A stretch of 64,000 nt of DNA from Altererythrobacter sp. TH136 (GCF_007065885.1 NZ_CP041409.1:496001-560000); one strand, 5' to 3'. Numbered from the stretch's first letter, positions 1 through 11,669 are shown. Translations and numbers: made by a program. The notes: generated by a model from the letters alone, not told the origin.

Positions 1-1241
1 TGCTGCATGTTCACCGCGGTGTCGAAGCCCTTATCGGTGCCATAGCCCTTGATCACCGGGGTCAGCAGCCCGAGCAGCGCATCAGCTTGACCGCGCTCCT
101 CTTCGCTCGGGGCATTGTGCGTCAGGTCAACCAGCAACCCGCCCCACAGGACGAGCGCGCGCATGCCCTCGGTAAACGCCTTGGCGTCCATCAGCATCCG
201 CCGGACATCGGGATGGACGATAATCGGGTCCGCTTTCTCGGTTGGGTCAGCCGGACCGGTCAACGCCCGGCCCTGGCGCCGATCCCGGGCATAGGCGACC
301 GCGTTCTGGTAGGCGACTTCCGCCTGGCTCAGCCCCTGGATGCCCACGCCAAGGCGCGCGGCGTTCATCATGATGAACATCGCGGCCAGTCCCTTCATCT
401 CCTCGCCGACCAGCCAGCCCTTGGCACCATCGTAGTTCATCACGCACGTCGAGTTACCGTGGATGCCCATCTTGTGCTCGATGGAACCGCACTGGACCGC
501 GTTGCGCTCCCCGATCGAGCCGTCGTCGCCCACCAGGAACTTGGGCACGATAAATAGGCTGATGCCCTTGCTGCTGTCAGGGGCGCCGGGCGTCTTGGCG
601 AGGACCAGGTGGATGATATTTTCGGCAAGATCGTGCTCACCGGCAGAGATGAAGATCTTGGTCCCGGTGATGGCGAAGCTGCCGTCGCCCTGCGGCTCGG
701 CACGGGTGCGGATCAGGCCCAGGTCGGTGCCGCACTGTGGCTCCGTCAGGTTCATCGTCCCGAGCCACTGATTGGCGATCATCCTGGGCGCGTAGAGCGC
801 CTTCTGTTCGTCGCTGCCGGTGGCCAGAATGGCGCTCACCGCGCCTTGCGTCAGCCCCGGATACATGCCGAACGACTGATTGGCGGACGAGATGAATTCC
901 TCCAGCACTGAACCGAGCACGTGGGGCATCCCCTGCCCGCCGAATTCCTCCGGCGCGGTCAGCGTGCTCCAGCCCGCTTCCACGTACTGATCGAACGCCG
1001 CCTTGAAGCCGGTCGGCGTCGTTACCGATCCGTCCGGGTGACGGGTGCACCCCTCGTGGTCGCCCACTTGGTTGAGCGGCGCCAGGACCGCGGCCGCGAA
1101 CTTGCCGCTTTCGTCCACCACGGTGTTGATGAGATCGGGCGTGGCGCTCTGGAAGCCGGGCAGGTTGCCATAGCTTGCCACGTCCAGCACCTCGTTGAGG
1201 ATGAACTTGGCGTCACGGGTCGGGGCAGTATAGCTCGGCAT
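1..1241 (-). CDS. Acyl-CoA dehydrogenase, long form (partial: C-terminus lies outside the window)
   Basis: Flavin-dependent alpha,beta-dehydrogenation of acyl-CoA thioesters in beta-oxidation; cytoplasmic. The minus-strand frame opens at ATG 1241 ([19 protein letters not shown]) and stays open to base 1, about 413 codons, so no stop is visible. Family signatures include the FAD/substrate segment [18 protein letters not shown] and the [16 protein letters not shown] strand. The N-terminal MPSY...FILNEVLDV leader with [11 protein letters not shown] is typical of the roughly 590-residue acyl-CoA dehydrogenases that carry an extra C-terminal domain, so about a third of the protein should be missing. 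A MerR regulator ends 27 bp upstream on the same strand and may control it. Substrate chain length cannot be told from the visible part, and the catalytic Glu region is not covered. Confidence 0.93.
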   Translation of the reverse strand, partial: MPSYTAPTRDAKFILNEVLDVASYGNLPGFQSATPDLINTVVDESGKFAAAVLAPLNQVGDHEGCTRHPDGSVTTPTGFKAAFDQYVEAGWSTLTAPEEFGGQGMPHVLGSVLEEFISSANQSFGMYPGLTQGAVSAILATGSDEQKALYAPRMIANQWLGTMNLTEPQCGTDLGLIRTRAEPQGDGSFAITGTKIFISAGEHDLAENIIHLVLAKTPGAPDSSKGISLFIVPKFLVGDDGSIGERNAVQCGSIEHKMGIHGNSTCVMNYDGAKGWLVGEEMKGLAAMFIMMNAARLGVGIQGLSQAEVAYQNAVAYARDRRQGRALTGPADPTEKADPIIVHPDVRRMLMDAKAFTEGMRALVLWGGLLVDLTHNAPSEEERGQADALLGLLTPVIKGYGTDKGFDTAVNMQ

Positions 1242-1268
1242 TTGATGTCCTTAGTATAACGAGAGCGC

Positions 1269-1712
1269 TTAGCGTTCTTCGGCCACGCGCTCGACGTGCG
1301 CGATGAATGCGGTCAGCTCGGCAATCGCCGAATCGATATCGTCCCGCTGCGCTTTCATCTTGGCGACGTGCTCGCGGCATTTTTCGATCGTCACGCGGCG
1401 CTGCTCGACCCGCCCATCGCCCAGATCGTAAAGGTCGATCATCTCGCGGATCTCGCCCAGGCTGAAGCCGACGTTCTTGGCCCGCATGATCCAGGCCAAG
1501 CGCGCGCGGTCACGCGTCGAGTAAATCCGCGCCAGACCGACACGGCGCGGCGCGATCAGACCCTCGTCCTCGTAGAACCGCAGCGCCCGTGCAGTGCAGC
1601 CGAATTCCTCCGTCAGGTCGGAAATGGAGAACTGCTCTCGATCAAGATGATCGGGCCGTTCGAGGTGCGCCCCTTGATGAGCGGATTCGGCGCTGCGGGC
1701 GGGTTCGGCCAT
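1269..1712 (-). CDS. MerR-family transcriptional regulator, LiuR/AtuR-like
   Basis: 147-aa one-component DNA-binding regulator. The winged helix-turn-helix occupies about residues 28-95 (SISDLTEEFGCTARALRFYE, then RIYSTRDRARL), followed by a C-terminal dimerisation helix. There is no Cys-based metal site: the only cysteines are one in the HTH and one in the long helix. The ITTRALRFYE-type recognition helix and the small size resemble LiuR, the MerR regulator of acyl-CoA catabolism, which fits its place 27 bp upstream of an acyl-CoA dehydrogenase on the same strand. The first ~25 residues are unlike other MerR proteins, so translation may begin further inside; ATG 1712 is the longest option. 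Ligand unknown; an acyl-CoA or branched-chain catabolite is an inference from the neighbour. Confidence 0.85.
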   Translation of the reverse strand: MAEPARSAESAHQGAHLERPDHLDREQFSISDLTEEFGCTARALRFYEDEGLIAPRRVGLARIYSTRDRARLAWIMRAKNVGFSLGEIREMIDLYDLGDGRVEQRRVTIEKCREHVAKMKAQRDDIDSAIAELTAFIAHVERVAEER

Positions 1713-1743
1713 AAGTCACGATACTCGCTGCTTTACGTGCGCG

Positions 1744-2091
1744 TCAAGTTGTGACGGGATGGAGAACCTCGCCGTCGAGTTCACTGAAGAAGCAGCTTTG
1801 CGCGCCGGTATGACACGCCGGTCCCGCCGGAACACACTCGAGCAGCAGAGTGTCCTGATCGCAATCGACCAAAATGCGCTGGATGCGCAGGACATTGCCC
1901 GAGCTTTCGCCCTTCTTCCACAAGCGGCCGCGCGAGCGGGAATGGAAATGCGCGAACCCGGTCGCCCGAGTTGCGGCAAGCGCTTCGGCATCCATGAACG
2001 CGACCATCAGCACGGCCTTGCTGGCGGCGTCGATCACGACGGCGGTCAGCAGCCCTTGCTGATCGTACTTGGGCTTGAACTGCGCGTGCAT
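1744..2091 (-). CDS. hisI: Phosphoribosyl-AMP cyclohydrolase
   Basis: Third step of histidine biosynthesis: opens the purine ring of phosphoribosyl-AMP to ProFAR. 115 aa, the normal size for a stand-alone HisI without a fused HisE domain. Visible signatures: HFHSRSRGRLWKKGESSGN in the middle, then the Mg-binding DCDQD (Asp-x-Asp-x-Asp) and the zinc cysteines in LECVPAGPACHTG and QSCFF. The start at ATG 2091 has GGAGAG a few bases upstream. It stands apart from other his genes. On the minus strand a -10-like TATGAT lies about 40 bp upstream of the start, but no convincing -35 was found. Confidence 0.95.
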   Translation of the reverse strand: MHAQFKPKYDQQGLLTAVVIDAASKAVLMVAFMDAEALAATRATGFAHFHSRSRGRLWKKGESSGNVLRIQRILVDCDQDTLLLECVPAGPACHTGAQSCFFSELDGEVLHPVTT

Positions 2092-2393
2092 TCGTCACTC
2101 TCCTTAACGCCACACCTTGTTGCATCATAACCACAGAGATCGGGCAAAATCAGTGTCTTTGCCACATGTCTATTTGATGAACCGGCGAACAGTGAGACAC
2201 AGCCTGTGCAGTCCGCAAGGGCGGCGAGCCGGAACGCGGCAGCCATAGCGTGCCAGGTTCAGGGACCGCCGATCACGGCAAACGCGCCAATGCTTGCATC
2301 AGGTCGCGACGGGATCGGCAGACGATGAGGGATCGAACCTGGCGGCCATAGGGGGTGGCCGCTGTTGCCGAAAGGCGGGTTCAGCGTATTTCG
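2092..2393. other. Intergenic region between hisI and comF (about 300 bp)
   Basis: No convincing protein gene was found on either strand. The right half is filled by nested inverted repeats and a terminator (see the ncRNA entry). The left part, about 2092-2245, holds the hisI leader on the minus strand, with a TATGAT hexamer, and presumably the promoter of the putative RNA on the plus strand, which could not be assigned to clear -35/-10 boxes. Confidence 0.6.
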
Positions 2394-2435
2394 TCACGGT
2401 GCGCCCGGGGTTAACGCCCCGGGCGTTTCGTTTTC
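2247..2435 (+). ncRNA. Candidate structured non-coding RNA (unidentified)
   Basis: Nested inverted repeats suggest a rod-like RNA read on the plus strand. GCCAGGTTC (2252-2260) pairs perfectly with GAACCTGGC (2335-2343). Inside it GCCGATC (2268-2274) pairs with GATCGGC (2313-2319). A second hairpin GGCCA/TGGCC (2344-2348/2356-2360) follows, then a small GCC-GAAA-GGC hairpin (2367-2376) whose GNRA loop and flanking G-U pairs exist only in plus-strand sense. The segment ends in a strong terminator (2402-2434). It does not show the SRP RNA, RNase P or tmRNA landmarks that I know. It could be a divergent 6S-like RNA or an unknown sRNA. 5' end and promoter are not defined. Confidence 0.45.
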
Positions 2436-3191
2436 CGGCACCTCTCCATCCGTCTCATCCAGCACGCGAGCAAAGCACGCAACGATGACCTTGTCGGCTC
2501 CGGCGCGTTTCAGCGCCCGGACACAGGCATCACTGGTCGCGCCACTGGTCAGCACGTCGTCCACCAGGATAATCTGCGCGCCCTTTAGACCGGCGGCGTA
2601 ACGCGGATTGACGGTCAGCGCGCCCCTCAGCGCGCGTGCGCGCGCCGTGCGCCCCAACCCGCCAAGCGTGGCGGTGTGCTTCGTGCGGATCAGCGGATCG
2701 AGGGCCAGCGTCTGATTGGTCAGCCGGGCCACCTCCCGCGCCAGAAGAGCGGCCTGGTTGTAGCCGCGCGACCACAGCCGCCAACGGTGGAGCGGCACCG
2801 GGGCCACCAGCCACGTCCCCTCCAGAGCCGGCAAGCGGGCGACGATCAGCCGGGCGAGCATCGGCGCGAGCGCGATCCGCCGGCCATGCTTGAAGGCCAG
2901 CACCAGCTTGCGCGAGCCATCGCCATAGAGCGTACCGGCGGCGATCCCGTCGTGGCGCGGCGGCTTGACGAGGCACACGGCGCAGACCGCTCCGCTCCCG
3001 GCCGCCGAGTGGCCGAACGGGCGCTGGCAGGTGGCGCAAGCTGGCTCCGAAGGGATGCGCAACTCGCTCCAGCAGTCGCTGCACAGGCCCGTCTGGGCGC
3101 CGATCGCCGCGCCGCATAGAGGGCAGCGCGGCGGGTAGATAAGGTCGACCAGCGGCGCGAGGCTGTCGCGCAAGATCGCCTTGACGCTCAT
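2394..3191 (-). CDS. comF: ComF family protein (phosphoribosyltransferase-fold)
   Basis: 265-aa cytoplasmic protein of the ComF/GntX family, linked to natural transformation in some bacteria and of unclear biochemical role. The N-terminal third has paired cysteines of a zinc ribbon (CPLCGAAIG, CSDCW, CATCQRPFG, CAVC). The C-terminal part has the phosphoribosyltransferase signature ILVDDVLTSGATSD. Start chosen at ATG 3191 (MSVKAILRDSL). A longer frame reaches 3257, but its extra residues are not family-like and would overlap the divergent methyltransferase. The C-terminus (ETPGALTPGAP) is encoded by the stem of the plus-strand terminator, so its sequence may be shaped by RNA structure. Start-to-start distance to the divergent gene is 44 bp. 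Confidence 0.88.
   Translation of the reverse strand: MSVKAILRDSLAPLVDLIYPPRCPLCGAAIGAQTGLCSDCWSELRIPSEPACATCQRPFGHSAAGSGAVCAVCLVKPPRHDGIAAGTLYGDGSRKLVLAFKHGRRIALAPMLARLIVARLPALEGTWLVAPVPLHRWRLWSRGYNQAALLAREVARLTNQTLALDPLIRTKHTATLGGLGRTARARALRGALTVNPRYAAGLKGAQIILVDDVLTSGATSDACVRALKRAGADKVIVACFARVLDETDGEVPENETPGALTPGAP
2402..2434 (+). terminator. Rho-independent terminator, plus strand, overlapping the 3' end of comF
   Basis: A 9-bp perfect GC stem, CGCCCGGGG (2402-2410) and CCCCGGGCG (2417-2425) with a 6-nt loop, is followed by TTTCGTTTT. The U-rich tail exists only on the plus strand, so it ends a plus-strand transcript although no protein gene precedes it there. The last codons of comF (minus) are read through the stem. 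Confidence 0.75.
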
Positions 3192-3235
3192 TGTCGCGCT
3201 TGCATCGCGCGCGCCGATGGTGCGTGAGTTTCGCC

Positions 3236-3994
3236 ATGACAGATGCCGCCCCGCCAACGATCTTCAGCGCCCGGCGCCGGGCCGCGCGCGCCGCCAGGGC
3301 GCAGGTCCTCCAGCAACAAGCAGATGCTGCTCAGTGGCTGGGCGAGGCGATGGTCGAGGACATGCTGGACCGGATCGCCTTCATGCGGCTCGAACCCGCG
3401 CGTGTGCTGATATTGGGGGTGGGAAGCACCACACTTGGCCGCGCGCTGGAGCGGGACGGCATCCGCGTGACCGTGGCCGAACCGGAAGCGATCGATCTGG
3501 AGCGGCCAATGCCGTTTGGAGACTTCGGCCTGATCGTCAGCTTGGCCGCGCTCGATGTGATCAATGACCTGCCGGGCGCCCTGATCCATCAGCGCGCCGC
3601 GCTGGCGCCGGGCGGCGTCATGCTGGCCGGAATGATCGGTGCCGGCAGCCTGCCGAGGCTGCGCTCCGCCCTGCTCGCCGCCGATGGCGAGCGGCCGGCG
3701 GCGCGCCTGCACCCCGCGGTCGATGCTCGCTCGGGCGCCGGCCTGCTGCAGCGCGCCGGTTTCGCGCGGCAGGTGGCAGACGCGTGGACCTTGCGCCTGC
3801 GGTACGGCGCGCTCGACACGCTGGTCGCCGATCTGCGTGCGCAAGGACTTACCAGCACGCTCGCCGACAGCGCGCCGCCTCTGACCCGCACCGGTCTGGA
3901 CCGTGCGCGAAAGGCGTTTCTGGCGGACGCCGACGACGACGGCCGGGTGATCGAAACGCTCGAGATTCTGACCCTTACCGGCTGGAAAGACTGA
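3236..3994 (+). CDS. SAM-dependent methyltransferase-like protein (BioC/NDUFAF5-like)
   Basis: 252-aa class I methyltransferase-fold protein, divergent from comF, a neighbour pair common in alphaproteobacteria. The N-terminus (FSARRRAARAARAQ) and the helix before the SAM strand (GEAMVEDMLDRIAFMR) resemble the NDUFAF5/C20orf7 group. The SAM-binding glycine loop is degenerate: VLILGVGSTTLG instead of the usual acidic D-x-G-x-G-x-G. Further strand motifs FGLIVSLAALDVINDLPGAL and LAPGGVMLAGMIG fit the family. ATG 3236 was chosen because the residues before it in the longer frame are not conserved-looking. The eukaryotic relative acts on a complex I subunit; whether that applies here, or whether the protein still binds SAM, is unknown. 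Confidence 0.75.
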   Translation: MTDAAPPTIFSARRRAARAARAQVLQQQADAAQWLGEAMVEDMLDRIAFMRLEPARVLILGVGSTTLGRALERDGIRVTVAEPEAIDLERPMPFGDFGLIVSLAALDVINDLPGALIHQRAALAPGGVMLAGMIGAGSLPRLRSALLAADGERPAARLHPAVDARSGAGLLQRAGFARQVADAWTLRLRYGALDTLVADLRAQGLTSTLADSAPPLTRTGLDRARKAFLADADDDGRVIETLEILTLTGWKD

Positions 3995-4008
3995 GCAACC
4001 GCGCACGA

Positions 4009-6675
<2,667 letters not shown>

Positions 6676-6709
6676 GCAGGCCTCTGTCTGGCTGTACGGT
6701 TTGATGGAA

Positions 6710-6727
6710 GTGTCACACGTGTCACAC
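6710..6727. promoter_or_regulatory. Tandem 9-bp direct repeat in the ppdK leader
   Basis: Two abutting copies of GTGTCACAC (6710-6718 and 6719-6727) lie 35-52 bp upstream of the ppdK start and after the glyS stop. A possible binding site for a repeat-recognising regulator, or chance; no regulator can be named. Confidence 0.35.
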
Positions 6728-6745
6728 TGTCCAAGGCAAGAAGTG

Positions 6746-8851
6746 CTATCCTTCGATCCGGCTGAAATCCGCCACCCGATGAACCGCGTCGCGCAGGCGC
6801 GCCAGCAGGTCCAGCCGCGCCGCGCGCTTGGCGGCATCGGGATCGTTCACGGTCACGCTGTCAAAGAACGCATCGATCGGCGCCCGCAGCGAAGCGAGCG
6901 CCGACATCGCCGCGCCGAAGTCTTCCGCCTCGACCGCACGGCTTGCGGTAGGCTCGGCCGAATCCAGCGCCTGGATCAGCGCTACTTCCGCAGGTTCGGG
7001 GGTGTAGGAAAGCGCATTCTCGCGCCGCTCCGCCATCTTGGCGGCGATCACCGGTGCAAGATCGGGATCGTCTACCAGGGCGAGCGGGTCTTCCTCGCCG
7101 GTGCGGGCGATCTCGCCCTCCGAACCGTGCCAGTCCTCCTTCTTGAGGATATTGGCCGCACGCTTGTAACCGGCGAGCAGGTTGGCGCCGTCCTCGGTCG
7201 CCATGAACGCTTGGAGCGCATGAACGCGGGCGAGCAGGCGGACAAGATCGTCCTCGCCGCCGAGCGCGAAAACGGCATCGATCAGGTCGTGCCGAACGCC
7301 GGCCTCGCGTTGCTGGACCTTGAGACGGTCTGCGAAGAAGTCGAGCAGGTCGCCGTGCGCGATCGGCAAACGCAGCTGATTGTCCTGGACGAGCCGGATG
7401 ATGCCCAATGCCGCCCGGCGAAGCGCGAAAGGATCTTTCGACCCGGTTGGCTTCTCATCGACTTCGAAGAAGCTGCGCAGCGTATCAAGCTTGTCTGCCA
7501 AACTTACCGCCACCGTCACCGGCGCAGTGGGCACACCATCGCCCTGCCCGACCGGCTTGTAGTGGTCGCGGATGGCATTGGCCACGGCATCCGGCAAGCC
7601 ATCGGCGCGGGCATAATAGCCACCCATAAGTCCCTGTAGTTCGGGAAATTCTCCGACCATTTCAGTGACGAGGTCTGCCTTGGCAAGGCGTGCGGCTTGC
7701 TCGGCCTGTTCTGGATCGGCGCCTTTGACGATGCCTTCCTCGACCAGCCAGCGCGCCAGCTTGGCGACCCTCTCGACCTTGTCAGCGACGGTTCCGAGCT
7801 TCTCGTGGAAGGTGATCCGCTCGAGCTTCTTCGCGTGGTCGGCCAGCGACGTCTTGCGGTCCTGCTCCCAGAAAAAGCGCGCGTCGGACAGGCGCGCGGC
7901 CAGGACCTTGCGGTTGCCGTCGACGATCGCCGCGCCGCCGTCAGCCGCCTCGATGTTGGCGGTGCAAACGAACGCGTTGGCGAGCTTGCCCGCCGCGTCT
8001 TCGCACACGAAGTACTTCTGGTTCACCCGCGCGGTGAGCTGGATCACTTCGGGCGGGACGTCGAGGAACGCTTCGTCAAAGCGGCCGAGCAGCGGCACCG
8101 GCCATTCGGTGAGGCCGGCGTTCTCGACCACCAGCCCTTCGTCCTCGATCAGCGTCAGCCCTGCGGCAAGCGCGGCGGCGCGGCTCAACTCGCGGACCAG
8201 CGCCTCGCGCTCCGCGTGATCGACGATCACGTGGCAGGCGCGCAGCTTTTCCTGGTAGTCATCCGCCCCGCCGATGGTGATCGGGCCGGAGTGGTGGAAG
8301 CGGTGGCCCAGCGTCATGTATCCGCTGGCGATCTCGCCCACCTGACACTCGACCAGGTCTTCGCCGAGGATCGCGACGATGCCCGACAGCGGCCGCACCC
8401 AGCGCGGGCTCTCGGTCGAAAGCGAAGCCGCGCCCCAGCGCATGGACTTGGGCCAGGGAAACGCGCGCACGATCGCGGGGATCGCGTCAGCCAGCACCTC
8501 GCGCACGGCGCGGCCGGGTTTCTCCACAATGGCGAACCACACCCCGTCGCGGTCGGTCAGTTGGTCCTTCGACAGCCCGGTCGTTCGCAGGAACCCCTCA
8601 AGCGCCTGATCGGGCGCGGTGGTGCGGGGGCCCTTGGTCTCCTCGCTGACCGCCTGCGTCGCTTGCAGTAAGCCGCGCGCGATCAGCGCGAGGCGGCGCG
8701 GTGTGGACCATACGGTGATCTCGCCCAGCGGCACGCCGGCGGCGTCCATCTGGGCGCGGAACAGCTTTTCGAGGTCGGCGCGCGCGCCCTTCTGCATGCG
8801 GGCGGGGATTTCCTCGCAGCGCAGTTCGAGCAGGAAGTCGGCGGCGCTCAC
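6746..8851 (-). CDS. glyS: Glycyl-tRNA synthetase beta subunit
   Basis: Beta chain of the alpha2beta2 bacterial glycyl-tRNA synthetase; binds tRNA-Gly and is needed for aminoacylation. 701 aa. The N-terminal [18 protein letters not shown] is the family hallmark, and [11 protein letters not shown] and the HD-like central region are present; the C-terminus is the anticodon-binding part ([18 protein letters not shown]-type ending). The chosen start is GTG 8851, which shares bases with the glyQ TGA stop (GTGA overlap), giving exactly the family N-terminus; an upstream ATG in the same frame would overlap glyQ deeply. Translationally coupled to glyQ. Confidence 0.96.
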   Translation of the reverse strand: MSAADFLLELRCEEIPARMQKGARADLEKLFRAQMDAAGVPLGEITVWSTPRRLALIARGLLQATQAVSEETKGPRTTAPDQALEGFLRTTGLSKDQLTDRDGVWFAIVEKPGRAVREVLADAIPAIVRAFPWPKSMRWGAASLSTESPRWVRPLSGIVAILGEDLVECQVGEIASGYMTLGHRFHHSGPITIGGADDYQEKLRACHVIVDHAEREALVRELSRAAALAAGLTLIEDEGLVVENAGLTEWPVPLLGRFDEAFLDVPPEVIQLTARVNQKYFVCEDAAGKLANAFVCTANIEAADGGAAIVDGNRKVLAARLSDARFFWEQDRKTSLADHAKKLERITFHEKLGTVADKVERVAKLARWLVEEGIVKGADPEQAEQAARLAKADLVTEMVGEFPELQGLMGGYYARADGLPDAVANAIRDHYKPVGQGDGVPTAPVTVAVSLADKLDTLRSFFEVDEKPTGSKDPFALRRAALGIIRLVQDNQLRLPIAHGDLLDFFADRLKVQQREAGVRHDLIDAVFALGGEDDLVRLLARVHALQAFMATEDGANLLAGYKRAANILKKEDWHGSEGEIARTGEEDPLALVDDPDLAPVIAAKMAERRENALSYTPEPAEVALIQALDSAEPTASRAVEAEDFGAAMSALASLRAPIDAFFDSVTVNDPDAAKRAARLDLLARLRDAVHRVADFSRIEG

Positions 8852-9753
8852 AGCGTCCACCCCGGATACTTGTTCTGCCACTCGGGGGTCATCTTGGCGG
8901 CATAGGCCTCGCAAGACGAGCGCGCGAGATCGCGCACCCGGCCCATGTAGCTGGCGCGCTCCTGCACGCTGATCACGCCGCGCGCCTGCAGCAGGTTGAA
9001 CACGTGGCTCGCCTCGACCGCCTGTTCATAGGCCGCGATCGGCACGTCGGCGCTGAGCGCATTGCGGCACTCCGCCTCGGCCTTGGCGAACAGGTCGAAT
9101 AGCGCCGCCGTATCGGCAACCTCGAAGTTCCACTTCGACATCTGCCGCTCGTTTTCCAGGAACACCTCGCCATAGCTTACGCCGGCGGAGTTGAATGACA
9201 GATCGTACACGTTGTCGACGCCCTGGATGTACATCGCCAGGCGTTCGAGGCCGTAGGTCAGCTCACCCGCGACCGGCTTGCAGTCAAAGCCGCCCATCTG
9301 CTGGAAGTAGGTGAACTGGGTCACTTCCATCCCGTCGCACCACACTTCCCAGCCCAGCCCCCAGGCGCCGAGCGTCGGGCTTTCCCAGTCGTCCTCCACG
9401 AAGCGGATGTCGTGCTTCAGCGGATCGATGCCGATCACTTCCAGGCTCTTGAGATAAAGCTCCTGCAGGTCGGGCGGGCTCGGCTTCAGGATCACCTGGT
9501 ATTGGTAGTAATGCTGCAGCCGGTTGGGGTTTTCACCATAGCGGCCATCGGTCGGGCGGCGGCACGGCTGCACGAAAGCGGCGTTCCACGGCTCCGGCCC
9601 CAGCGCGCGCAGGGTGGTCGCCGTATGGAACGTGCCGGCGCCCATGCGCATGTCATAAGGCTGCAGGATCAGGCAGCCGTTCGCGCTCCAGAAATCATGG
9701 AGCGTCAGGATCATGTCCTGGAAGCTGCGGGAGGGGTCACGAGCGGAGGTCAT
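8848..9753 (-). CDS. glyQ: Glycyl-tRNA synthetase alpha subunit
   Basis: Catalytic alpha chain of the heterotetrameric glycyl-tRNA synthetase; forms glycyl-adenylate. About 301 aa from ATG 9753. Diagnostic segments: [76 protein letters not shown]. The protein could also start at the internal Met of [10 protein letters not shown], because the residues before it are variable in the family. It overlaps glyS by 4 bp. The presence of glyQ/glyS shows the bacterial two-subunit type rather than the single-chain enzyme. Confidence 0.97.
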   Translation of the reverse strand: MTSARDPSRSFQDMILTLHDFWSANGCLILQPYDMRMGAGTFHTATTLRALGPEPWNAAFVQPCRRPTDGRYGENPNRLQHYYQYQVILKPSPPDLQELYLKSLEVIGIDPLKHDIRFVEDDWESPTLGAWGLGWEVWCDGMEVTQFTYFQQMGGFDCKPVAGELTYGLERLAMYIQGVDNVYDLSFNSAGVSYGEVFLENERQMSKWNFEVADTAALFDLFAKAEAECRNALSADVPIAAYEQAVEASHVFNLLQARGVISVQERASYMGRVRDLARSSCEAYAAKMTPEWQNKYPGWTL

Positions 9754-9897
9754 TGCCGCGGCAAATGGCCGAGCGGCCTGCACCCGTCAATGGCGCCCCA
9801 ACAACGGCGCCTCGGGCGCGGAACGGATGGTCGCGGCGGCGTGCTGCTGTTCGCCGTTTCGCTTGCGCGAGGCACCGCGCGAATTCACAGGCACGCA

Positions 9898-10794
9898 ATG
9901 AACTTCAGAACGAGCAAGGCAACCGGCGCACTGGCCGCACTGCTGCTGGCCGCAGGCTGCGCCACCACGCCCGTGCCTGTCCCGGCCAGCACGGGACCGG
10001 CGCTGTGGGCAGTCGCTGACGCGGACACGACGATCTATCTGTTCGGTACCGTGCACGCCCTGCCCAAGGACGTGCCGTGGATGCGCGGCAAGATCGGCCC
10101 GGCGCTGGCCGCTTCGGATACGCTGGTGACGGAAATCGATCTTGCGACCGCCGACACCGCCGCGATGCAGGCGTTCGTCATGAAGAACGCGCTGCTCGGC
10201 GAGAAGGAGAACCTGCGCGATCTGCTGACCCAGGCCCAGCGCGCGCGCTTCGAGGCGGGAACCGCCAAGCTCGGCATGCCGGTGGGGGCGTTCGACCGGT
10301 TCGAACCCTGGTACGCGGCCCTGATGTTCGCGCTGGTCCCGCTGGCGAAGGCCGGAGTGGTGGGCGAAAACGGGGTCGAGCAGGCGCTGGTGGCCCAAGC
10401 CGGCGCGCCCCGTGAGCGGGCCGCGCTGGAGACGATGGACTATCAGCTGTCGCTGTTCGACAGCCTGCCGCGCGAGGCGCAAATCGACTATCTGATGAAG
10501 GCGGTCGATGGCAGCGACGATATCAGGGCGATGCTCGATGCGATGGTGGCCGAATGGCTGGAAGGCGATGCCGATGCGCTCGCCAGATTGATGAACGAGG
10601 ACATGGCGGGCGACACGGCGCTGATGGAGCGATTGTTGTGGCAGCGCAATCGCGCTTGGGCGGACTGGGTGGCCAAGCGGCTCGACACGCCGGGCACGGT
10701 GTTCGTGGCGGTGGGCGCGGGGCACCTGGCGGGTCCGCGCAGCGTGCAGGCCGATCTCGCGGCCAAGGGCTTGCGGGTAAGGCGCGTGCAGTGA
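9898..10794 (+). CDS. TraB/GumN family lipoprotein (first of a tandem pair)
   Basis: 298 aa. Signal peptide with lipobox (GALAALLLAAGC, Cys about residue 18), so probably a membrane-anchored periplasmic lipoprotein. TraB/GumN signatures: ALWAVADADTTIYLFGTVHALP near the N-terminus, FEPWYAALMF in the middle and VFVAVGAGHLAGPRSV at the C-terminus. The conserved H of GTVH, an E of the middle region and the H of GAGHL are thought in Tiki/TraB relatives to form a metalloprotease-like site; the activity of bacterial members is unproven. The ATG at 9898 gives a clean signal peptide; the frame is open upstream but non-coding there. Followed by a paralogue with a GTGA overlap. Confidence 0.88.
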   Translation: MNFRTSKATGALAALLLAAGCATTPVPVPASTGPALWAVADADTTIYLFGTVHALPKDVPWMRGKIGPALAASDTLVTEIDLATADTAAMQAFVMKNALLGEKENLRDLLTQAQRARFEAGTAKLGMPVGAFDRFEPWYAALMFALVPLAKAGVVGENGVEQALVAQAGAPRERAALETMDYQLSLFDSLPREAQIDYLMKAVDGSDDIRAMLDAMVAEWLEGDADALARLMNEDMAGDTALMERLLWQRNRAWADWVAKRLDTPGTVFVAVGAGHLAGPRSVQADLAAKGLRVRRVQ

Positions 10795-11669
10795 TCCGCT
10801 GGCTGTTCGCGTCGGTCGCAGCCCTGCTGGTCGCGTCCTGCGGGCAGGACGGCGCGCGCACCGACCTACCCGCCCCCACGCCCGCGTTGTGGCAAGTCAC
10901 CGCGCCCGATGGCTCGTCCGCCGGCTGGCTGTTCGGCACGATCCACGCGTTGCCCAACGGGGCCAAGTGGCGCACCCCGGCGATCGACCGGGCGGTAGTC
11001 GATGCCGACGTGCTGGTGGTCGAGGCGAAGGACCTGGAGGACACCGGCAAGCTGTCAGCCACCTTCACCCGCCTGTCGCACAGCGCCGATCTGCCGCCGC
11101 TATCGGAACGGGTGCCGGCGAGCCTCAGGGCGAACCTGCGCAAGCTGCTGACCAAAGGCGGCTACCGCGAGGCGGACTTCAAGGCGGTCGAGACCTGGGC
11201 CGCCGCGATCATGCTGGCGCAGCTGGCGGACGATTCAATCGGCGAGAACGGGGTCGACCGCGCGTTGCTGAGAGACTTCAGCGCCCGCTCGGTCGAGGAG
11301 CTTGAAGGCGTCGAGGGCCAGTTCGCGATCTTCGACCGGCTGGCGGAAGCCGACCAGCGCGACCTTCTCGGCGCGGTGGTGGAAGAGGACACGATGAATT
11401 CTGACGACAGCGCCCGGCTCGCCAAGCTGTGGCTCACCGGTGACATGGACGCGATCGCGCGTGAGGGTGACGAGGGGATGCTGGCCGATCCGGAACTTCG
11501 CCAGGCGCTGTTGGTGGACCGCAACCGCGCCTGGGCCGACAAGCTGCTGGCCCTTTACGCACAGGGCAAGCGGCCGCTGGTGGCAGTCGGCGCGGCGCAC
11601 CTTGCCCCGCCCGGGGGCCTGCCCGAACTGCTGGCAGCCAGGGGATACACGATCACGCGCGTGCGCTGA
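10791..11669 (+). CDS. TraB/GumN family lipoprotein (second of a tandem pair)
   Basis: 292 aa, same fold as the preceding gene: ALWQVTAPDGSSAGWLFGTI followed by HALP near the N-terminus, IGENGVDRAL and FAIFDRLAEADQRDLL in the middle, and RPLVAVGAAHLAPPGGLPEL at the C-terminus. The signal peptide ends in a lipobox (VAALLVASC). Start at GTG 10791 overlaps the stop of the upstream paralogue by 4 bp, so the two are translationally coupled. The pair looks like a tandem duplication that has diverged. Substrate unknown. Confidence 0.86.
   Translation: MIRWLFASVAALLVASCGQDGARTDLPAPTPALWQVTAPDGSSAGWLFGTIHALPNGAKWRTPAIDRAVVDADVLVVEAKDLEDTGKLSATFTRLSHSADLPPLSERVPASLRANLRKLLTKGGYREADFKAVETWAAAIMLAQLADDSIGENGVDRALLRDFSARSVEELEGVEGQFAIFDRLAEADQRDLLGAVVEEDTMNSDDSARLAKLWLTGDMDAIAREGDEGMLADPELRQALLVDRNRAWADKLLALYAQGKRPLVAVGAAHLAPPGGLPELLAARGYTITRVR

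Noticed and set aside
2331-2342. T-loop-like sequence on the minus strand (AGGTTCGATCCC), suggesting a tRNA
   Set aside because: The flanking bases do not form a T stem, and no acceptor or anticodon arm could be built around it; the bases are better explained as one side of the plus-strand stem GCCAGGTTC/GAACCTGGC.
2247-2435. tmRNA, SRP RNA or RNase P RNA for the structured region
   Set aside because: No tag-peptide reading frame, no GGAAG-type SRP apical motif and no RNase P core sequence were seen.
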